Shown: positions 23,036 to 35,336 of the stretch, piece by piece
Layout of the letters: each line of letters starts with the position of its first letter
How positions within the stretch are numbered: the stretch's first letter is position 1
NCBI GenBank assembly: GCA_030737875.1
Contig: CM060910.1
Coordinates: forward strand, 631,581,303-631,645,302
Reading direction: 5' to 3'
Origin: Allium sativum
Taxonomy: Eukaryota; Streptophyta; Magnoliopsida; Asparagales; Amaryllidaceae
DNA length: 64,000 bases
The notes under the pieces: model-generated
The model's database searches: none
The model's input: only the letters and a program-made list of their open reading frames with translations
What the model was told of the DNA's origin: nothing
Position numbers and translations under genes: made by a program

Positions 23036-23893
23036 TGTTGAAACCGTTGTGATTAACCCGATTCAAGACCACTCGAATCCGATATCTAAATCACAATGTG
23101 CTAGCGGAAGACTAAATCGTTGTTAGACTCGCAAAAACAACCAAAGCAATATCTCAAGTCACAAACCAAGATCAACCACTCACGAATAATCCAAATCTCA
23201 ATCACAAGCAAGAAACTAATGATAAATTAGCAAAAATAAATCACACAAGGATTTATAGTGGTTCCACTAACATCTTGTTAGTGTACATCCACTTTGGAGA
23301 GAGAATTTTATTACCACGATGAAAGGAGTACAAGAAATTGATACAATGATCACTATATTTCAATATAGAAAGAGTTTGAGGAGAACATAATTGAAGAATT
23401 GGAATTAGGTTATAAACCCTAATTCTCCCTAGCGAACAAACCCTTGATGCCTAATCAAGTTTCATTCTCTACCTAATTCACATATGAAAATAGCTTATAT
23501 AGAGGTTGGCCAATTACCCAAATTGCCCCCGAATTAGTCACAAATCTGCTTGCTAATTTCCAGCCCGAAAACAGCCCAATACCCGATCAGACGTCTGTCG
23601 CATCCTCTGACAGACATCTATCATCTTCTAGAGATTAAATGGGCAAATGCACTCAGCACAGACGTCTGCCAGGGATATGACAGACGTCGGTCTGAACTCT
23701 CGGGAAACCAATTCCCTGCCATCAGACGTCTGTCATACCCTATGACAGACATCTGTCCCTGTTCCAGCTGACAGCAAACACCCTTCAGCTCATAACTCCT
23801 CCATACGAGCTCCGATTTGTGAACGGTCACCTCCGACTCGAAGCTATCTTCGTCCTCTTCAATCCAACACATATAGTATCACATATTACAACA
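23036..23893 (-). repeat. 5' LTR of the copia element
   Basis: 858 bp. On the minus strand it runs from TGTTGTAATATG at 23893 to GTTTCAACA at 23036. U3 holds a cluster of AGACGTCT palindromes; a TATA-like box follows. Confidence 0.93.
23495..23504 (-). promoter_or_regulatory. TATA-like box of the copia 5' LTR
   Basis: TCTATATAAG on the minus strand, downstream of the palindrome cluster, and the same sequence at 18171-18180 in the other LTR. Transcription would then start roughly 30 bases further along, near 23465 (inferred). Confidence 0.5.
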
Positions 23894-23898
23894 AATTA

Positions 23899-25804
23899 AA
23901 TGTTGCCATTATTTTTTGCCATTTGAAAACCTTTGGATGAACTTTTAGAAGCATTATTTTTTGCCTTTAAAACGCAATAGAACAATTTACTCTCCATTCA
24001 TCATAGTGTTGTTGCATATCTGGCAGAGAGTAGATAGTAGTTGTAATCACTAATTGCATGTCTGAAATATGGGATCTCCAACTCTATGTCCATTATTGTT
24101 GTGAAATATTTGCTCTCAGCTATTATAATACATAGGGTTGACAAGAGCTGAAAAGGATTATGGGACAACTACTATAATGCTTTTTCATCTTGTTAGTTTG
24201 CAAAGACATATATATATATAATTATAATTTTTTTCCTGTTTTCAGTGGTTCATAATTTGTATGGTTATTTACATTTTACATTTCATCATTAATTTCCATG
24301 TATGTCTTAGAAACTAAATTGCTATCACCTTGTTATGCATATTGTTTTTACCAAAAAATGGCTCAAACACCAAAGGTGCTAAAATTGTACTTCACCCATA
24401 TGGTAGGGAAATAAATGGAGCCGTACTTGATAATAATTGAAAATGGAAATGCGAGGAAGATAAAATAGAGACAAGATTTAGAGTGGTTCAGCCTTATATT
24501 AGGCCAACATCCACTATGAAGATAGCTTGCATTCTTATATCGGAGATTACAAAATACATAAACTCTTTTTTTTCATACATATCCATATCCACTCAACATA
24601 CTCTCATTCATACATGTCAATCCTAGGATTTTATGAGAGAATAATGGAATTTGAGGAGGAGAAGAATGGCTGAATGATTGAGAATGAAGATGTCTTTGAT
24701 TTTCCCAATTACACAGTTGGATTGGACGCCACGGCCAAATGAATGATGGACCTTCAAATGGAGAGGATGATCTTTGCTTTAAAAATGCTTAAGGAGTGAC
24801 TGAGGATAGAATTTAGCATCACTTTGTGGTTCCAAAAAAGTGGATCCCCTTTACGGTGGTAGCCATGGCCTATTTATAGGTGTGCATCCTTGGAGAAGTG
24901 AGCTGAAGTTCGTATATGCAGGCAACAAATTGTTACAGTCGATAATCACCAAAATGCCACTGCTGGTTGTAGCTAGCTGTCCGTAGCTGTATCCAGTTGT
25001 CATGTGCGAGCGACTCTATAAGAGCGAGCGTTTTGAGTAGTTGAGTGGACGACCTTAGCCGGTGCTCTTCGGGAGTGGCTATATCTGGCAATTGATGAAC
25101 GGTTATTAGATTTAAGCGCTTGATTGTGGAATGAGCGGGCGGCTAAGATCGTTGTTATGGTCGAGCGACTTCGTAAGAGAGGGGTATGGGATTGGAATCA
25201 ACTTCTTCTCCATGTCTTGTATGACTGATTCCTTTGCCTCAAACCGTTCGTCCTTCGATGTCTTTTGCACTATGCTATTTCACTACATGACCGCACTACA
25301 TGCTTGTTCCTTTTTATGTTAAATGAACGATCTGTCTTGTTTTGATGTTCGAGTGGATTTGTTCTGATACGAACGACCGACCTTTGTTCCAGCTCCCGAG
25401 TTGCGACTTTCTTCGGGCTTTGGCCTGGCTCTGTGTAGTTGTTTTCTGTCCTTTGTGAGTCACTTAAGTGCTTCGGATAACATTGTGCGTGACCGACCCT
25501 GATGGTGTCTGTTCCGTAGCTTCCACTTAGATTTTGTAACTCAATGTGCGTGTGGATTTTCAAGGGATCATCATTTGCCCCTCGAAGTCCGTAATTTCTT
25601 TTAGCAAAGAATTACTGGCTTCGACATGATTGATCACAACATTGTTTGGTAGGTCTAATTTGACTCATTGAAGGGTCGTTCGCGCAAGACCTAGGATTGT
25701 TCCGTTGTGGTGGACTGGTATCGTCCCTTCTTGTGAGCGAGAAGTCAGACGTATCTTTCATTATTACACGAATGGTCGAATTGTGGGATGCCAGCTGGAA
25801 CTTG
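23899..25804. other. LTR-like, unclassified repeat sequence
   Basis: Resumes the target sequence after the copia insertion. From about 24440 there is a segment with TTTAGAGTGGTTCAGCC...CAACATCCACTATGAAG, a wording common in plant LTRs and also seen (GATTTATAGTGGTTCCA...ACATCCACTTTGG) in the neighbouring copia LTR. I could not define both ends, a TSD or any coding domain. Confidence 0.35.
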
Positions 25805-28250
25805 TGTAACGACCCAGGTTTTTTCTAATTATTTAATGTAATATTTAATTTCTTTTAAATATTGATTTGAATTTTAAATGGTTTAGAATTAATAAATTTG
25901 AATAATTTATTTGTTAAATAATATAAAATAATAATTTAATTTCGAAATGATCAAATTTGGTTGAATTTGCAAAGTTGTTCGATTTGGTAATATAATATGA
26001 TTTATTTAAGTTTATATTAAATTTTATTTACGATTTCGTTTATTAAACGTTGTTTAAACGTTTAAATAATAATTTTAATTATATAACGAGCTGCAGCGGC
26101 GCGGTAGTTCGTAATATAACGTTTTGAACTTCAATTGGTCGTACAAGACCCAATTTAAGTCGGATTTCTTCGAAACAAGAAACGTCCGAATCCATTTGAT
26201 ATAATTTTGCAAATTCAACCAAATTCGATCAGGACCCACTGCCATGTGTGCTCGACCTGTTTGAACACCATGCTGAAATGTATTCATTTTTACTTGCACT
26301 GGGTCGAGTTGGTCCACGTGGCTGCTCCTTAGTTGCACTTTGATTGGCGAGGCAGTGCACGCACGTGTATTTATACACGTGTGTACAGGGGTGAGCATTA
26401 TTCGGTTAAACCAAATAAACCAACCTAACCAATTTATTTTGGTTGGTTTGGTTCGGGTTTGAAATTAAATCTGTTTATAATCGGACCAGAAAAATATTAA
26501 GTTCGGTTATCGGTTTAACCAAATTAACCGAACTTTTACTATATTTTCAAATTTATCGATATTATAATAAATATTCTAGTTTAGTTTAGCTATTTAAGTA
26601 AATTTTAATCATCACATATGAGTCAAAATTAATACTAGAAAGCATAAAAATCATAAATAATAATAATACTCTAATCATATAAGTATAATTTATTTTAAAT
26701 TATAGTGAATATTCCAAGCACAGAGTATAAAACATTTTTAGTTCGGTTTAATCGGATAACCTTCCGAACCAACCAAACTTAATTTGGTTGGTTTGGTTTT
26801 CACTTTTATTGGTTTTAGTTTGGTTTGACAAATATCACCATCGGATAAACCGAATCAACCAAATGCTCACCCCTACGTGTGTATATGCAACCACTAAGAA
26901 TAGTTTTCCTGTCCCTGCACTATAATATGTGTATATACATGTTGTCTGCCTTGTGGTATTTACAGTGTATCACTGTGAATATCACAAGCTGTCTAGACAC
27001 AGATGGATGCATATAAAAATTAGATCAAGTCGTGAAAAATGATGAGAAACACACTGAAATTCTAAGATAAATAAAATTTAAAAATAAAGTTATATTTGCA
27101 TGTATTCAGCTTTTATTTCTATTGCAGTGTACTGTGTGTGTTTCTGTTTCATGTGACAGGTAAGCAGATGGTGACTGGACTGACTGAAGACAAGAACAAC
27201 AGTGTGTGTATATGTCAGTGAATGTATGTATATGAAATTGTACAGAGTGACTGAGTGACATAGAGTTGTAGTGAGGAACTGTGTATGAAAAAGAATGTGT
27301 ATATGTAAAATATCAGTGAAATGTACAAATAGAGGAGTTATAAAAGTTGTACTGTTTGAAATAAAATATTATATTTAAATAAAATACTGTGTGAATATTT
27401 GAATTTCTATACAGTCGTATTCTATTTAAATATAAATATTATATTCCTGTCTGTGATGTATACATGAAATAGTTCAATAACAAACACATTTGTAATAATA
27501 TATATTTGGTTATTATCATCAAACAAAAATCATATAACTGTGTATACAACAACGTTATATACAACAATTTTATGACAAACAATATTGTCCTGGTGGTTAA
27601 GCACTTTAATTTTTATGTGAGAGGTCAAATGCTCGAAACTTGCATAATGTGATTCAAACACTTATTGAAATAGAGTATTGTACACATACCTATGAGTTGT
27701 AGTATTAATATGTACTGCCACTACGTACCTAATTTCAAGAAACAAAAATTATTTTTAAAGGAAGATTTGGCTGGAAATAGTTTCTATTATTTAGAAATGA
27801 GTATAAAGGAGCATATATTGGGCTCGTTGAATTTTTCTAAAATCGAACTTTTTAAAAATTCTCATCTAATGGACGAACAAAATTGAAATGACAATTCGAT
27901 TAACTATGTAGTTGAAGTGTCATCGTACACATTAGCTATGAAGGAATATTTCTATATAATATGGAATAGCAGCCGGAATATTTTTCGGTTTTTGGAAGTG
28001 TTGACGGTTATAGCAATATTAGCGGGATGATTGAAATATAGTCGAGGAATGGCTCGAAAGGCTAGACGGTAAGCTTAGTATAGTTGGGAAGAGGTTAGTA
28101 ATTTCCTCACCATATCAAGTTGGAGAAGGCACGAAGAACAATTGTTAAGTTATTATAATTAAGTTGCCCGACTCGTTTAGATCCAAGTTCAGAACGTGTT
28201 AAAATTGGGCTAGTGATCGATCGTAGCAGTTAACATGTCGACCTAGATGG
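25805..28250 (+). mobile_element. Family 1-related LTR fragment, 5' end
   Basis: Starts TGTAACGACCCAGG and shares with the LTR at 36364 the block GTAGTTCGTAATAT.ACGTTTTGAACTTCAATTG and CAAGAAAC..CC.AATCC at matching distances. After the MITE insertion the sequence (to about 28250) no longer aligns with the other LTR copies, so the 3' limit is uncertain. A tRNA-like pair of boxes near 27590-27650 (CTGGTGGTTAAGCAC...GAGGTCAAATGCTCGAAAC) is too degenerate to call. Confidence 0.5.
26386..26875. mobile_element. hAT-type MITE, 490 bp
   Basis: Terminal inverted repeats CAGGGGTGAGCA and (reverse complement) TAGGGGTGAGCA, flanked by the 8-bp duplication CGTGTGTA at 26378-26385 and 26876-26883. The interior is non-coding, with mirrored GGTTTGGTT/AACCGAACC motifs at both ends so that the element can fold on itself. 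An 8-bp TSD and YAGGGGTG ends are hAT hallmarks. It would rely on an unlinked hAT transposase. It sits in a family 1-related LTR. Confidence 0.9.
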
Positions 28251-29240
28251 AAGATTGTTAGGGGGATTCAAGCTCGCTTCGAAGATAGAATGCGCCTATA
28301 AAGTAGCGTATGAACAACCTACATGCCCCTATTCTATTTCCTCTATACTGCCTTTGGTCAACATCAATTTTTCCTTCAGCCCTTCCTCTATGTCAGTAAC
28401 CTCTCTCCTTCTTTCCACCATTAAGCAATGCCAAAGTTTTGGTATGCCAAGTATCGCCCCACCACCCCGTTTGATTTTAAAACTTATCTCCTCTCACTAA
28501 CCACTCTTAGCACATAACACCACCCTGCACTGGCAATTCTTCCTTGTGCTACCTCGGCCTTACTTCTCAAGAAGTTGCTTGTTCAGAATAAAACAAGAAA
28601 AAGATTTCCACCTGCCATGACTCGACATAGTTCACTTTTCACCAAGGGCGACTAGCTAAGCTTGGAGATTTACCGCTTGTAGGATGAAAGAGGAGCTATT
28701 CAAGGTGGCAAGATTGGCACCAATTCTCCACTATGATACTTATAAGAGAGAATGCTACACACACTATGTTTGCCTTTCCAACGCTCAAATGACATGAAAA
28801 TGTTGATGATAAAGGTGAAGAGAGTCCGGATTGAGCCGATCGATGATGATCTCATTGAGAATCTGAAGATTTCCGCAAAGGATGCCGACTTGGATGATAA
28901 TGAGCTGTCAGATCTCGAGGTTTTACAACATACCTTCTTTGATGACGTTTGCGTTTGGAAAACCGATAATTCAACTACTGGCTCACTTGTCGTGCGCATC
29001 ATTAAGTGCAATATTATTTGTAAAACCCCGTAATTTTAACGTCGGTTATTTTAACTGATTACTTAGGTTCCAAAAATGAAATCTGCACAAATGTGGGAAT
29101 TTGCTCATGAAACTTGCTTCAGCTTTTATGGCATAATTATGAGTAGCTTTCATAATTGAGTTTCATGACCGGAGTTCATATGATGAATTTACCAATGAAA
29201 AACGAATTTGAAACTGAAATAAATAATTAAATAAAATTAA
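28251..29240. other. Unassigned repeat-like sequence
   Basis: Contains an open frame 28752-29033 (plus, 93 codons, acidic, with IEPIDDDLIENLKISA) of unknown nature, and at 29019 a TGTAAAACCCCGTAATTTTAA that looks like an LTR start of the TGTAACACCCCG type but lacks a polypurine tract before it. No domain recognised. Confidence 0.3.
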
Positions 29241-29241
29241 C

Positions 29242-30180
29242 TGTGAAGACCCACTATACACCACCAATGCTTATATAACTCAATAACGTGTTGTACAAGC
29301 ACCCAACCGATGTAAATGATTACCAATATAAAGAAATAGTAGAAAAGGAGATAAAAGAGAAAGAAATGAAGGAAATAGAAGAGAAGAGAAAGAAGAGAAT
29401 ATAAAACTCCATCATGGAACACAAACACAATCACAGAACCTGTCATATATCCCAAAACGCATCAGATAACATATAATAGTAATAATCATAGATATAAAAT
29501 AAATGAGATAGTAATAACTATATAAACTATATAATCAGAGTATATAGACTCATACAGTTATACAAAATAGTAATATAGTCTATACAAGTGATAGATAAAC
29601 TCAAACTGATAATCTGTCTCTAATAAAGATACATAATACTACCAAGACTCGCAGTGTCACACAGTGGAATAAACAATGATAATCCAAGTATAAATAGGAA
29701 AGATGTCGCCTTCTGTTAATCCACTTGCGCAACTCTAAATAATACTCATACATGTCACTTGGCCTGCTCATTAGCATCATCGATAAATAGTACCCAAGGT
29801 AATAAGAGAGAAATAAAACCTTGATTCAGACAACAATCTAGTGTGAGCAATAAACAAATTTCAAAGTACAGTAATAGTCGTAATAGTGAATATGACACGG
29901 AGGGTATGAGGATCATACCTGTCATTCCCATGTACCAATATAGTTAGCACATAATAATTTATACATGATATATTGTGATAAACATCATATAAATATGGTG
30001 TGATAGATGTCTAAGTACTAATGTTGATAAATAAGTAAACATCCATATCATCCATCATTCATCCTCACATTCATTCACTCAGTGCGTTGAGTATACGGTA
30101 CTCAATACTTTAGTCATCAAATTCATCAAGGCACCGGGAGTCCCTATTGCAACGGGTTCTATGAGACTATATTATTAGAA
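29242..30180 (-). mobile_element. Inverted LTR 3'-end fragment
   Basis: The wording parallels 1916-2340 (minus-strand LTR end): a purine-rich AAGAAGAGAAAG stretch near the start and then 'actcgcagtgtcacacagtggaataaacaatgataatcc', comparable with 'acttacaacacagtggaaataacaatagctataatcc'. It is strongly diverged and non-coding. It abuts a plus-strand LTR piece at about 30185, giving a head-on arrangement like that at 1915/1916. Confidence 0.4.
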
Positions 30181-31909
30181 CAAGTTATTATAAATGGAAA
30201 TAAAAGTCGAGATATGAAATGAAAAATTAGAACCTAACTCGAGATCGGTTGAGATAAATGATTTTCTGAGTATTGATCTGATGTTGGTTTCGGCCTTCGG
30301 GGTTGATGTTTTGAGTATTATTTCTTACTGATTTACGGTTAGGGATTGATGAAGGAATAAAATGGAAATCGAAACGAAACCCGAATTTGAGATAAAATGT
30401 TAGGCTAGTTAAGTTATAACGATGCGATCTAAATTACTGTATTAAATGAGAGATGGGGTTTATCGAGAGATAACCGAAGTGGGTTTGAAATAAATTTATC
30501 GAAAGTTTATAAAAGGTGCTATTTTGGAATAAAGGCCTGTATATAATGTATTTGGGATTATCAAAGTTAACATAAAGGGTTTTGAATAATATTTTACTTA
30601 ATATTTAAATTGTGTAAACGACCATAAGATTTGTAATAAGGTTTCCAAGGAAAAGTATGGTATTATAAACTATATATTCTACAAGTTTATAAGTTGAATA
30701 GAAACGTTTGTATATAATATTTTAAAAGATTTAACGATTGATGTAACGTATGGTAATTCAAAAATGCCAAGTGATGTTGTGTACTGAACCAATTGATATA
30801 TTTATTCTTATGGTTGTTTATTTTGATAGTTAAATAACCGACTATCAAAATTTGGCCCAATGTTGTTGGTACGAAAAGACCGGGATCGAATTTATATTTG
30901 AAAACCATTCCAGCCAATAGATACGAATACATGGAAGATGCTGATCGAGATGGAGCAATTGAAGACCGTGATCTTCGTAAAGAAGAAGAGTTACGTAAAA
31001 TCTTTGGCTGATCCTGTAACACCCCGTAATTTTAAGATATTAAAATTAATATATTTAAGAACACTTAATTTTTAAAATAAGAATTAAGTAAAACAAACTA
31101 TACCATTGTGTTCGTCTCAAAATTCTGGTCAAGATGGACCCAAAGTTTGTATTACACGGATAATGTATGAGAAAGTTATGGACCTTGGAAGTTTGTATAC
31201 ATATAAGGGAAATATATGTATATATATAAATTAATAAAATAAAATTCAACCTAAAATTCAAGAAAAAAATTCAAAACAGCGGAAGTGGGAAGGTAAAACG
31301 CCAAACCGACCTATTTTATGGGTCGACCCCAGGGTCAACTCAGGGTGTTTGGAATCAACCCCGTCGGCCCAGAATGGTCTGTGACGAATTTTTTTGTTTT
31401 AGGGCTTATGTGTCGCGCTGTGATTGGCCTGATGACTCATTTTCTTGGATTGGATGGCTTGGATGGATCCTAGGTTGATCTAAAGGCTCTAATTACTCAT
31501 ACACACCTATAAATACATATCTAACGTAAGCCCCAATCTACACTAAAATCATTCTATGAAGCCGCCATGCTGTCTCTCTCTAAACTAGCGTAGCCTCCAA
31601 CTTCTTAAAACTAGAATATCTTCTTCAACTAGAAATCAATTAGAAGAACATCAATAGTCTACATCAAAGGAATAGCTTAACAAATTCAGAAATCAGATTC
31701 CAGAATACAGGAGCTGTTCTTTTTCTGTAAGTTCAGTTATATTTCAAATTTAAACATATAAAAGTCATGACTTGAAATGAATTGAATCTAGAACTGTGCC
31801 TAATTGTAATTCTGATTCATGTTTTTCCTTAAGACAAATCTGAAATTAATAATGCCTATGAGACTATTGTGAATTATACAATTGGACCTATCATATTATA
31901 TATTAATTT

Positions 31910-32165
31910 GGTGATGCTTTTATGTTATGTTATGTACATGTTCATAAGCTAAGTCATGTTCATATATGTTTAGATCTACATGCTTGCTTTTATGTTATGT
32001 TATGCACATGTTCATAAGCTAAGTCATGTTCATATATGCTTATATGTTTAGATCTACATGCTTGCTTTTATGTTATGTACATGTTCATAAGCTAAGTCAT
32101 GTTCATATATGCTTATATGTTTAGATTTACATACTTATATGTTTAGATCCAAGCAAGTACACATA
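31910..32165 (+). repeat. Tandem repeat in the solo LTR
   Basis: Three imperfect units of about 60-75 bp containing TATGTTATGTACATG, TTCATAAGCTAAGTCATG and TTCATATATG, followed by GTTTAGATCTACATGCTTG. Confidence 0.8.
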
Positions 32166-32633
32166 TTTAAGATCTATGTAAATTCCTGTTCATATGCTTA
32201 AGATTTATGTTAATTGGATCTAAAATTCAAGTTCACGTTTATATGCCTACTTAAATTATATTATTCTATGCCAAATTTATATGACACATGTTTAGTTGGA
32301 TCCATATTATTTTATACCTGTTGGAATGTTACATGCCCCTTTCTTTTCTCTTTTTGTTTATAAGTTAGGCTAACTTGCGAGCCTAACGTTCTATGTGAAT
32401 TATGAGCACGAATAACGGGGGTAACGTTGGGGAAAAACATTAAATTACATGCTATTGGCATAGATTGGCTCATAATCATGTAAATGATTAGTAGCATGAA
32501 ATGGTATAATTTGTATACCATTAATTATGAACATAATTTAAATAGTAAATGTGACATGACAACACTTGTGGATAATTTACATATAAACTTGACATAAATG
32601 ACAAATATGTAAATTAAAGAAAAGATGAACATG

Positions 32634-32850
32634 CCTAACCCGAGGTTAGATTGAGTTGTGGTGTAAAACTGCCCGGAACCGCCCGACACATCCAGTAACC
32701 GCAACAACACCGATCTAATGTGAGGGGTTAGTGCATCATGCCTAAGAACAACCCGAGGTTAGATTGAGTTATGGTGTAAAACTGCTCGGAACCGCCCGGT
32801 ACATCCAGTAACCGCAACAACACAGATCTAATGTGAGAGGTTGGTGCATT
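32634..32850 (+). repeat. ~100-bp tandem duplication (CCCGAGGTTAGATTGAG unit), solo LTR
   Basis: Two head-to-tail copies, each from CCCGAGGTTAGATTGAGTT through GCCCGG...CATCCAGTAACCGCAACAACAC to ATCTAATGTGAG.GGTT. The same duplicated pair occurs at 37905-38110 and 49374-49580. Confidence 0.85.
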
Positions 32851-35336
32851 AATAAATCAATTGATGCTAATGAACAAGACATGCTAATAATGGTAGGGTT
32901 AAGTTAATTAAGGCAACACGTAACATTACAACATGTTAATTAAACAGATGGATGGGGTTAGGTTAAATTGGGAACACTTAACCGTTATAACATGTTGATT
33001 AGGAAACCCTAGTAACGAGGACCCATTTCAGCAATAACCCACATAGATGTATCATGGTACCCTGAAACTAGGCAGGGTGGGGCACGGTTACTGGGCTGAT
33101 TATAAGCGGTCAAAATAGCGGCGGGTGGTGTGTCAGTGTAGGTTCCGACGGAGTACGGGCATGCACGTACTCCGGAGTGGAAAAAGCAGGCATTGGGCAT
33201 TAGTAGTTATACACTGTGCATCTTGAATCGTGTCGGGTTGCCACCATAGGGATTGATACACCCCATGGTGGGACCAGCATAGGTATCTACAATCGAGCGG
33301 GGCCGAGTAACACAAGTAATAAATGCATGCGAGAAGAAGCCGATCGATAAAGGGATCACTTTGTTATGAACACATGATGATAGTTGGAACATTTGTTAGT
33401 AGGTGTAGAGAAATAGAAATGAGTGCGCTAGTATATTCAGTTTACTCTGCCTTATCTTGTCTTAAGTTATCTTGTTATTATGGTATTGTCCTATTCTCAG
33501 TTTATTCATGTCATGATCCTGTATCTTGTTTACATGCTGAAAAATCACTGGACTTACCAGGCTTATGTCTGACCCGATTTTCTTTCGTTTTCTTTTCTTC
33601 CGTTTCCCCCCGGGTCCGCAGGGAGGGAACACTTCAGCTTAGTTCAGACTTTTTCCAGCTTGAAGAGAGTAGATGTATTGCTTGGATTCTCTTTTTCACT
33701 GCTATGGCTGGCTCATGCTTTATTGGGGAATATCATTGTCATTTTATGCTTCTTTATTTTGTTATGCAAGACCAAAATATTTTGTTGTAATGGTTTTATG
33801 ACTTGTGCTATTATAAACCACTGGATTATGATTTATGTCTGAAATAAAGTTTATGAAATTTCCGCTGCTATCTTTACTTATATCTGTCTTGTAATTATTC
33901 TATGTTTGTTTACCAATAATGCTCCACAGAACTTAGTGCATTCCCTTAGTGAGTGACACTGACGGACGTGGGGTGTTTCATATCGCTAGAGATATATTGT
34001 GATTTGGTCATGGTTGAAATCTATGGATTTGCAAGGACTACTCACTACTGATCCATGGAGTGATTCCTATATTGGATGCAGTAGGAGAGTACCTTCGGTT
34101 CATCCTGTTCCTGAATGACTTATATGGACAAATATCTGATAGAGTATTTCCTAAAAACCACATATATTGATTTTTACAAATACACTGAGTTGGTGGCGAA
34201 GAGGGGCAATTCTTTTGTACAAAGAGTATATTTGTGGACGTCAGTTAGTGATTTGACGGATCTGGCAATGTGACATTCAAAGTGAATGGTGACCAAATGT
34301 TCTTAAAAGAAATTATAACCTCAAGCCTCATCAACTGGGAAATGACAAAAATCGGGAAGGCAGCATGGCTAAGTGGGTCGCTCCTAATTAGGGTGTATTG
34401 TCATCATCTAGAGAAAATTCATTATTTGTTCTTTTTGCTTCTGTATCTCCCGATAACGGTTATGTTGCTAGCAACCGTTAGGTGACGATATATTTGAAAC
34501 ATTCAAGCGAAATGAATGGTCGGTCATGTGTGGCTGAGTTGCAAGATGTTCTTGTTGAACTCTAGTGTATCCCCTCTAGAGTACACTGATCGTAAGGTGG
34601 TTCCATACCTTGTCATAGTCGGAATCAAATCTCCAATAAGCGCCTATGGTTTTGATTGTATACTATGTATGTAGAGCGTGAGATGAAAGCAATCTGCTAG
34701 ATTGTTATTTATTTGTATTTAGACATTATTATAATATCAAAAGAGATATGATTTTAAAAATGTTTGAGTTAATGTAAGGTAAAAACCGTCCGTATTTATG
34801 TGTGGATTGTTCTTACGATTATCCTTTTCTTTCGAAGGATTTTTAACTTTAAAAATCAAGTTGGATGACTCCCTTAAACTTAAATGAGTTTTTCTCACTC
34901 TGGTTCACAAGACTGATCCGGCGTTTGCAAATGCTTGGGTTAGACCGAGTTTTACAGGTTCTGGTTATCGGACACTGTGAAGATACGAGCTGGAAGAGTT
35001 CAGATGCATGATAGTATATAGATACTTTTCCGCTATGTGTTGTTTATGAGGACAGATTATTATAACTGTCCAGATGTATTGGTGTACTCTAATGATTGTA
35101 AGTTTTAATTTCAAAGCTCTCAATAAAGTTTTATTCTATATGATAATTTTTTTCCGCTGCAATATGAGACTCTGTGTTGTGTTAGTTCTTCTTCTTATTC
35201 TTCTATTCTAACTTTATTTCTTTCTTATCTCCCCCTCTAAGTTCTTTCAACAAACGTTCCGGTATTTTCGATGCTTGATTGTTCGACATGGGGTTTTTGT
35301 GTCGATTTTCACAGTCGAAAATCCATGTTCGTTACA

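Larger units (their letters stand above)
17712..23893 (-). mobile_element. Tork/Tnt1-like Ty1/copia retrotransposon, complete structure, mutated
   Basis: 6.18 kb, with two ~860-bp LTRs, a primer binding site, a polypurine tract, the domain order gag-protease-integrase-reverse transcriptase-RNase H on the minus strand, and a perfect AATTA duplication. The order of integrase before reverse transcriptase defines Ty1/copia. The block SAVGSLMYAMVCTRPDIA is typical of the Tork/Tnt1 group. By eye the LTRs differ at roughly one base in twenty over their first 450 bases, so the insertion is not recent. Coding is broken by a stop plus shift near the gag start and by frame shifts at the protease-integrase junction and in reverse transcriptase, so it cannot make its own polyprotein. 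Confidence 0.95.
31015..33980 (+). mobile_element. Family 2 solo LTR, 2.97 kb
   Basis: Starts TGTAACACCCCGTAATTTTAA and ends GGACGTGGGGTGTTTCA, so the termini are inverted TGTAACACCCC/GGGGTGT(T)TCA. It lacks internal sequence, a primer binding site after it or a polypurine tract before it, hence a solo LTR left by LTR-LTR recombination. It matches family 2 LTRs at 37445-40137 and 48913-51618 (CCCTAGTAACG.GGACCCATTT, GTACCCTGAAACTAGGCAGG), but holds only two units of the hairpin array present in 14 copies there. Flanks are GATCC and TATCG, at best a decayed TSD. Confidence 0.85.
30185..35336 (+). mobile_element. Family 1 5' LTR, 5'-truncated and split by a solo LTR
   Basis: Positions 30185-31014 align with 55900-56080 and following (shared GATCTGATGTTGGTTTCGGC and TTACTGAT.TACGGTTAG). 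Positions 33981-35336 align with 900-1915. The LTR ends GTTACA at 35336 followed by a primer binding site, making it the 5' LTR of the element whose 3' LTR starts at 36364. It is interrupted from 31015 to 33980. Confidence 0.7.

Noticed and set aside
24440..25804. Possible solo LTR
   Set aside because: LTR-like wording is present, but neither end nor a TSD could be fixed.
27590..27655. SINE-like A-box/B-box pair
   Set aside because: Boxes too degenerate and no poly(A) tail or TSD seen.
29019..29045. Possible LTR start TGTAAAACCCCGTAATTTTAA
   Set aside because: No polypurine tract before it, no partner end and no TSD found.
33323..33790. 155-codon plus frame
   Set aside because: Inside a solo LTR, Cys/Ser-rich, with no equivalent open frame in the sister LTRs.
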